From Trachythela sp. YZ-2020 (taxonomy: Eukaryota > Cnidaria > Anthozoa > Malacalcyonacea > Clavulariidae): a stretch of DNA of 64,000 bases. The translations under genes and the position numbers were made by a program. The notes under the pieces were generated by a model. It searched no databases, had not been told where the DNA came from, and saw nothing but the letters and a program-made list of their open reading frames with translations. The stretch's first letter is position 1, and each line of letters begins with the position of its first letter. This document shows, piece by piece, positions 60,699 through 64,000 of the stretch. The DNA lies in assembly GCA_016169945.1 (NCBI GenBank), contig JADLSH010000114.1:2082001-2146000 (forward strand), given 5' to 3'.

Positions 60699-61166
60699 TC
60701 ATCCCTGACCAGGGCAAATTGCAATGCGCCATTGGGCCCATATCGAAGATGGTTCACCGCTCGTGACATGACAGATGTTTGAATGATGAGCATCGAGATA
60801 CGATCCACTGTAGCGATCAGATTCCAAAGCTATTACATCAACACCACTCACGTTCACCACTCGCCACCTTCCCCATTCTGACGTTTTTGGTGGGTTCAAA
60901 GAATGTGTGAGGTGGATTTCACGTGAATGATGAGCATCCACGTAATGATTACGATAACGAACACTTTCAAGAATGATGGTACCTTCAGGGCCTTCGTGCA
61001 CTAGAAGTTTTGTCCACACAGCACTTGGCACATCTGTGTAGTCACATGCAGTAACACGAAGCTTGTATGAATGATGGCAGTCTGCGTAGTGTCCATCGTA
61101 TCTAATGGATTGCAACGTAATAACTCGTCCGATAATTTTATCTCGTTTTATTGCGCCCTCGCTCAT
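60699..61166 (-). CDS. Predicted three-repeat beta-trefoil protein
   Basis: An intact 155-codon frame starting at ATG 61166 (MSEGAIKRDKIIGRV) to the stop at 60699, with no lesion. Three repeats of about 45-50 residues share LxSxRYxxxYxDxHHS: SIRYDGHYADCHHS (residues 19-32), ESVRYRNHYVDAHHS (67-81) and ESDRYSGSYLDAHHS (115-129). Each is followed about 15-20 residues later by a WxxW/W-x-R-type strand (VWTKL, WGRWRVV, WAQWRIA). Threefold repetition at this length suggests a beta-trefoil, as in fascin-like or lectin-like proteins. There is no signal peptide or membrane segment, so it is probably cytosolic. Function unknown; the HH pairs could bind metal or a ligand. The nearest TATA-like sequence is weak. 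Confidence 0.7.
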   Translation of the reverse strand: MSEGAIKRDKIIGRVITLQSIRYDGHYADCHHSYKLRVTACDYTDVPSAVWTKLLVHEGPEGTIILESVRYRNHYVDAHHSREIHLTHSLNPPKTSEWGRWRVVNVSGVDVIALESDRYSGSYLDAHHSNICHVTSGEPSSIWAQWRIAICPGQG

Positions 61167-62971
61167 GATGATGCCAACAGGTTCAGAGTGTAATGAAGTG
61201 CCAATCTCCTTTCAACAAATTATATTTATCGCTCGAGTGATTGCCTAGGCAAGATAACTAGAAAAAGAAAATAATTGTCAAAATATTTGACATTTGTCAG
61301 ATTGTGGTGGGTGGAGCCATGTGCACGCGCAAGTTGGACCGGAAACATGTCACAAAGGAAAACCTTGGAAAAGGCAGTTTCAAAACTTGTTAATCTGAAT
61401 ATGTATTAACATGCCACCGTTTGTATATTTGAATGACTATTTAGATTATACCTTAAATCTGTTCCTTTTGGTACTGCAGTGAAAGATTATGCATGTTAGC
61501 TATTTGATCATTATAAACCAGTTACTTTAGAAAAGTGAGGAAATCATAAGACTGGACATAATCATTGCCATGAACTAGCTATATGGCACAATGACTCATT
61601 CATATTGAAACTATAAGAAAGACAGAAATAAGGAACTATATATTAGGGGAGGTGAGATGTAGAGTATCTGCTGATGATGGCAGGCATAAACAGAAAGGAG
61701 TTAAATGTAAGAGAGGCGCTCATTAATGCCGAGAGGATGAATCGTGCCAAGTTAGGAAATGAGACGCATTTCTTGCCTTTTGCGGCTATCATTACTACCA
61801 GAAATGGGACACAGAGCTCGAATTTTCCTATCATGCTCTGGGATCATAACTCGCCTTAAATCACCATAACTCGCCTTAAATCGCGGCTAAAAATTGGAAA
61901 AGTTTCTCCTAAATCGCCTAAACTCGCACTACTAAATCGCATAAACTCTTCAACCAAATTAAAATGCTGAAAATAGTAAATACTATATACAGTGTAAACA
62001 CATTCCCCAGGAAAGGGATGGGGGTTTTGGCTGTTTATTTCAGACAAGATTAGCAGGGGGGCTTATCCGAGAGGGCATGCTGGAGAGAGGGGGCTTAGCC
62101 GAAACACAGGATGGCAAGAATCAGTCTGTTTTAAACATTAGCTTTGCACAGGTCCTTTCCTATTATTATTATATACAAGTGCTGAATTGCAGTAGTGCAC
62201 AACATTTAATATTTTTTTATTATTATATCGCAAGTTATTGTTTTGGTGAATCTCGCAATCTGATTGGTCGCTGACGAGGCAGGATTTCAGTTCCCGTATT
62301 GCCCACGGGCAATACGCAATTTTTATTGCCCTGCGAAGAAAAGCCGAGTTTTAAACAAGAAAATGAGCTAAGAACTCTTTTCAAATACTCGAAAACGGAG
62401 AAAATAACAACCACGAATGGAAAAATAGGAAATTGAACCATGGTTAGCATTCTATGATCAAGTTTGGTTTGCTTAAATCGAAAAAAGGTAAAATTTACAA
62501 ATTTTTTAAACTCTGCAACTGTAGTCGCTGAGAATTGTTTGTGTTTTGAGAATGAGCATACGAAGGTCTAAAAAAATCGCGGAAAAAAAGTATAACTTTA
62601 AAACAGCGACACAGTCTTAGGTATTTTTAGATAATTTCGTAGTCTGCTTTTGTTTATTAATTTAAAGTCTGAAGAGTAAACTAAAAATGACTTATCAAAT
62701 GAGTTGAACTAGCAGCTTGTTTTTCGAGTTGTTTTCTGCTATTTTCGAAAACTGTTATTAAATTATTAAATATCTCTATTTCTGTGTTAATATTTTATAA
62801 AAAGGTGGTGTATGTAGTAGTGTTTTACTTAGCCAGATGCATTTGTACGAATGATATTGACATTTTGAAAATGAAGCGGCTTTTGGACCTTGACCTTTTT
62901 GCTTTCGCATGACAAATCTGCGAATGTTTTCCACTGTTACAAATAACTATTCAATTAATCAATTGCCATAT
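61167..62971. other. No recognisable gene
   Basis: A short duplicated phrase (ATAACTCGCCTTAAATC) at 61846-61882 and a palindromic CGTATTGCCCACGGGCAATACG-type motif at 62295-62317. No coding evidence. Confidence 0.35.
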
Positions 62972-63128
62972 AATAAACAACTTACTAACCTGGACCGTTC
63001 GGGCTGTACGGGAGAATATTAAACCTCGGTCTTGCTGTATTGACCTCGCTATCGCTCGGTCAATACAGCAAGACCTCGGTTTAATATTCTCCCGTACAGC
63101 CCTCACTCTCGGTTAGTAAGTAGTTAAT
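62972..63128. repeat. Long hairpin
   Basis: Arms of about 70 bp with GGCTGTACGGGAGAATATTA and its complement, and GTCTTGCTGTATTGACC against GGTCAATACAGCAAGAC, around a short GCTATCGCTC-type loop. Confidence 0.85.
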
Positions 63129-63690
63129 ATTCAATTTTCGTAAACTCGCGTCCTTATTGGTCAATTTGTACCACGTGTGTGCATTTTATATCAGCACGGC
63201 AAGATGGCGCCCGAATTCACGAATGGAAAAGTTTATAAGATTTCGTTTATTTTAACCGAAAACAATCCCAAAACCACGAAGCGGCCAAATTTCTAAAATA
63301 ATTCCGTATTTAAACGTAAACATGTGTTGTTTATATAGTTTATTTTACGAATTTACGGGAATATAAGTTGTGAATGAGTGGCGAAGCCGGTTGAAAATAT
63401 ATTCGTAATTCGGCAGACAGATTCAAAACAACAACAAGGTTGTTTCTTATATAAAAGCTATTTGTCGTTTTAAAATATTCTAAAAACACTTTTGAATATT
63501 ATTAAAACTAAACAAGGAACTAGTAAACAGTTAGTTCTACAAAGTTTATAGAATGTTTTTGCTCATAATTCGTAAATAAAAAAATACCGCCAAAGCATTT
63601 ACTCAAATTGAATATTAAAACGTTTAAAGCACTCTTTGTTCGTGCATTATCGTGATTTACAAGGACTCGTTCACGAACAAGGAACTCGAA
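63129..63690. other. No recognisable gene
   Basis: AT-rich; nothing identified. Confidence 0.35.
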
Positions 63691-63691
63691 G

Positions 63692-63741
63692 TTTAATACT
63701 GCACTCGACTGCGTCTCAACGCAGTCGAGTGCAGTATTAAA
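63692..63741. repeat. Perfect short hairpin
   Basis: 23-bp arms (TTTAATACTGCACTCGACTG then CGT and its complement) separated by CTCA only. It could extrude as a cruciform; the short loop differs from the MITE-like hairpins. Confidence 0.85.
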
Positions 63742-64000
63742 TATCAAGAGTGTTGAAACTTACATATATTGATAAACCACAGCATGATCCTAGTCAACGT
63801 TTACAGTCAGCCCTGTCCGGTTCATATTTTTATGGAAAGGAAATTATAAATTATATTATCCATTGAACATATTGGAAATATTTATCCCATAAATGTCATA
63901 TCTGGATATCGTCATATCGTCTTATTTCATTTTTCATGAATTCATTTAAATACTTCATGTCAGCCACTGCAAATGTATTATCCAACTCTGGGAAACTTTA

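Noticed and set aside
62295..62317. Operator-like palindrome CGTATTGCCC/GGGCAATACG
   Set aside because: No gene nearby that it could control; it looks like the centre of a foldback repeat.

Overview
This window is AT-rich, intron-containing animal DNA dominated by mobile elements. A HEPN (DZIP3-like)/NB-ARC/TPR receptor gene, the mix of Polinton, Crypton-like, Helitron, BEL/Pao and L2/CR1-type elements, and tRNA-derived SINEs point to an early-branching metazoan. A cnidarian is my best guess (inference, not proof). I see no bacterial-type operons, no rRNA and no intact tRNA gene.

Layout. 1-10.8 kb: a 5.9-kb DNA transposon (444-6316) with perfect 34-bp terminal inverted repeats (TIRs) and a 9-bp target duplication. 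It carries a decayed minus-strand gene with a DUF6589-like region, a RING-like finger, a CCHC knuckle and a papain-like cysteine-protease region. Next comes a two-exon Crypton-like tyrosine recombinase gene (7461-8878), surrounded by six copies of a 30-bp site with 12-bp arms and a 6-bp spacer. Two adjacent MITEs (non-autonomous elements) follow. An inverted repeat at 150-321 and 9632-9803 brackets most of this region. 11-22 kb: a BEL/Pao integrase relic, MITEs of Tc1/mariner, hAT and unassigned types, SINEs and several long hairpins, with no convincing host gene. 22-27.7 kb: a two-exon NLR-like gene (HEPN with an R-x4-H motif, coiled coil, NB-ARC, TPRs) that carries stops and frameshifts. 28.7-31.4 kb: a CACTA-like non-autonomous element with perfect 32-bp TIRs. 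33.7-34.8 kb: a TTAA-flanked element. 36.7-38.4 kb: a 5'-truncated L2/CR1-like reverse transcriptase with an ATCA-repeat tail. 40.2-43.2 kb: a Polinton/Maverick relic. 43.2-47.8 kb: a Helitron relic that keeps the Pif1-type helicase but has lost its HUH nuclease core. 50.5-54.3 kb: two blocks of a roughly 95-bp minisatellite split by about 2 kb of other sequence. 55.7-58.4 kb: a second reverse transcriptase relic with a hAT element and a TTAA element nested inside it. 60.7-61.2 kb: an intact single-exon gene for a predicted three-repeat beta-trefoil protein, the cleanest host-like gene here. 61-64 kb: hairpins and unassigned DNA.

The genes do not form one pathway. Most of the window is a layered record of insertions. 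Two parts have possible biological coherence. One is the recombinase gene with its array of symmetric sites. The other is the DUF6589-type element, which appears to combine a ubiquitin-ligase-like finger with a protease-like region. The receptor gene and the beta-trefoil gene are the only host-type loci I can support.
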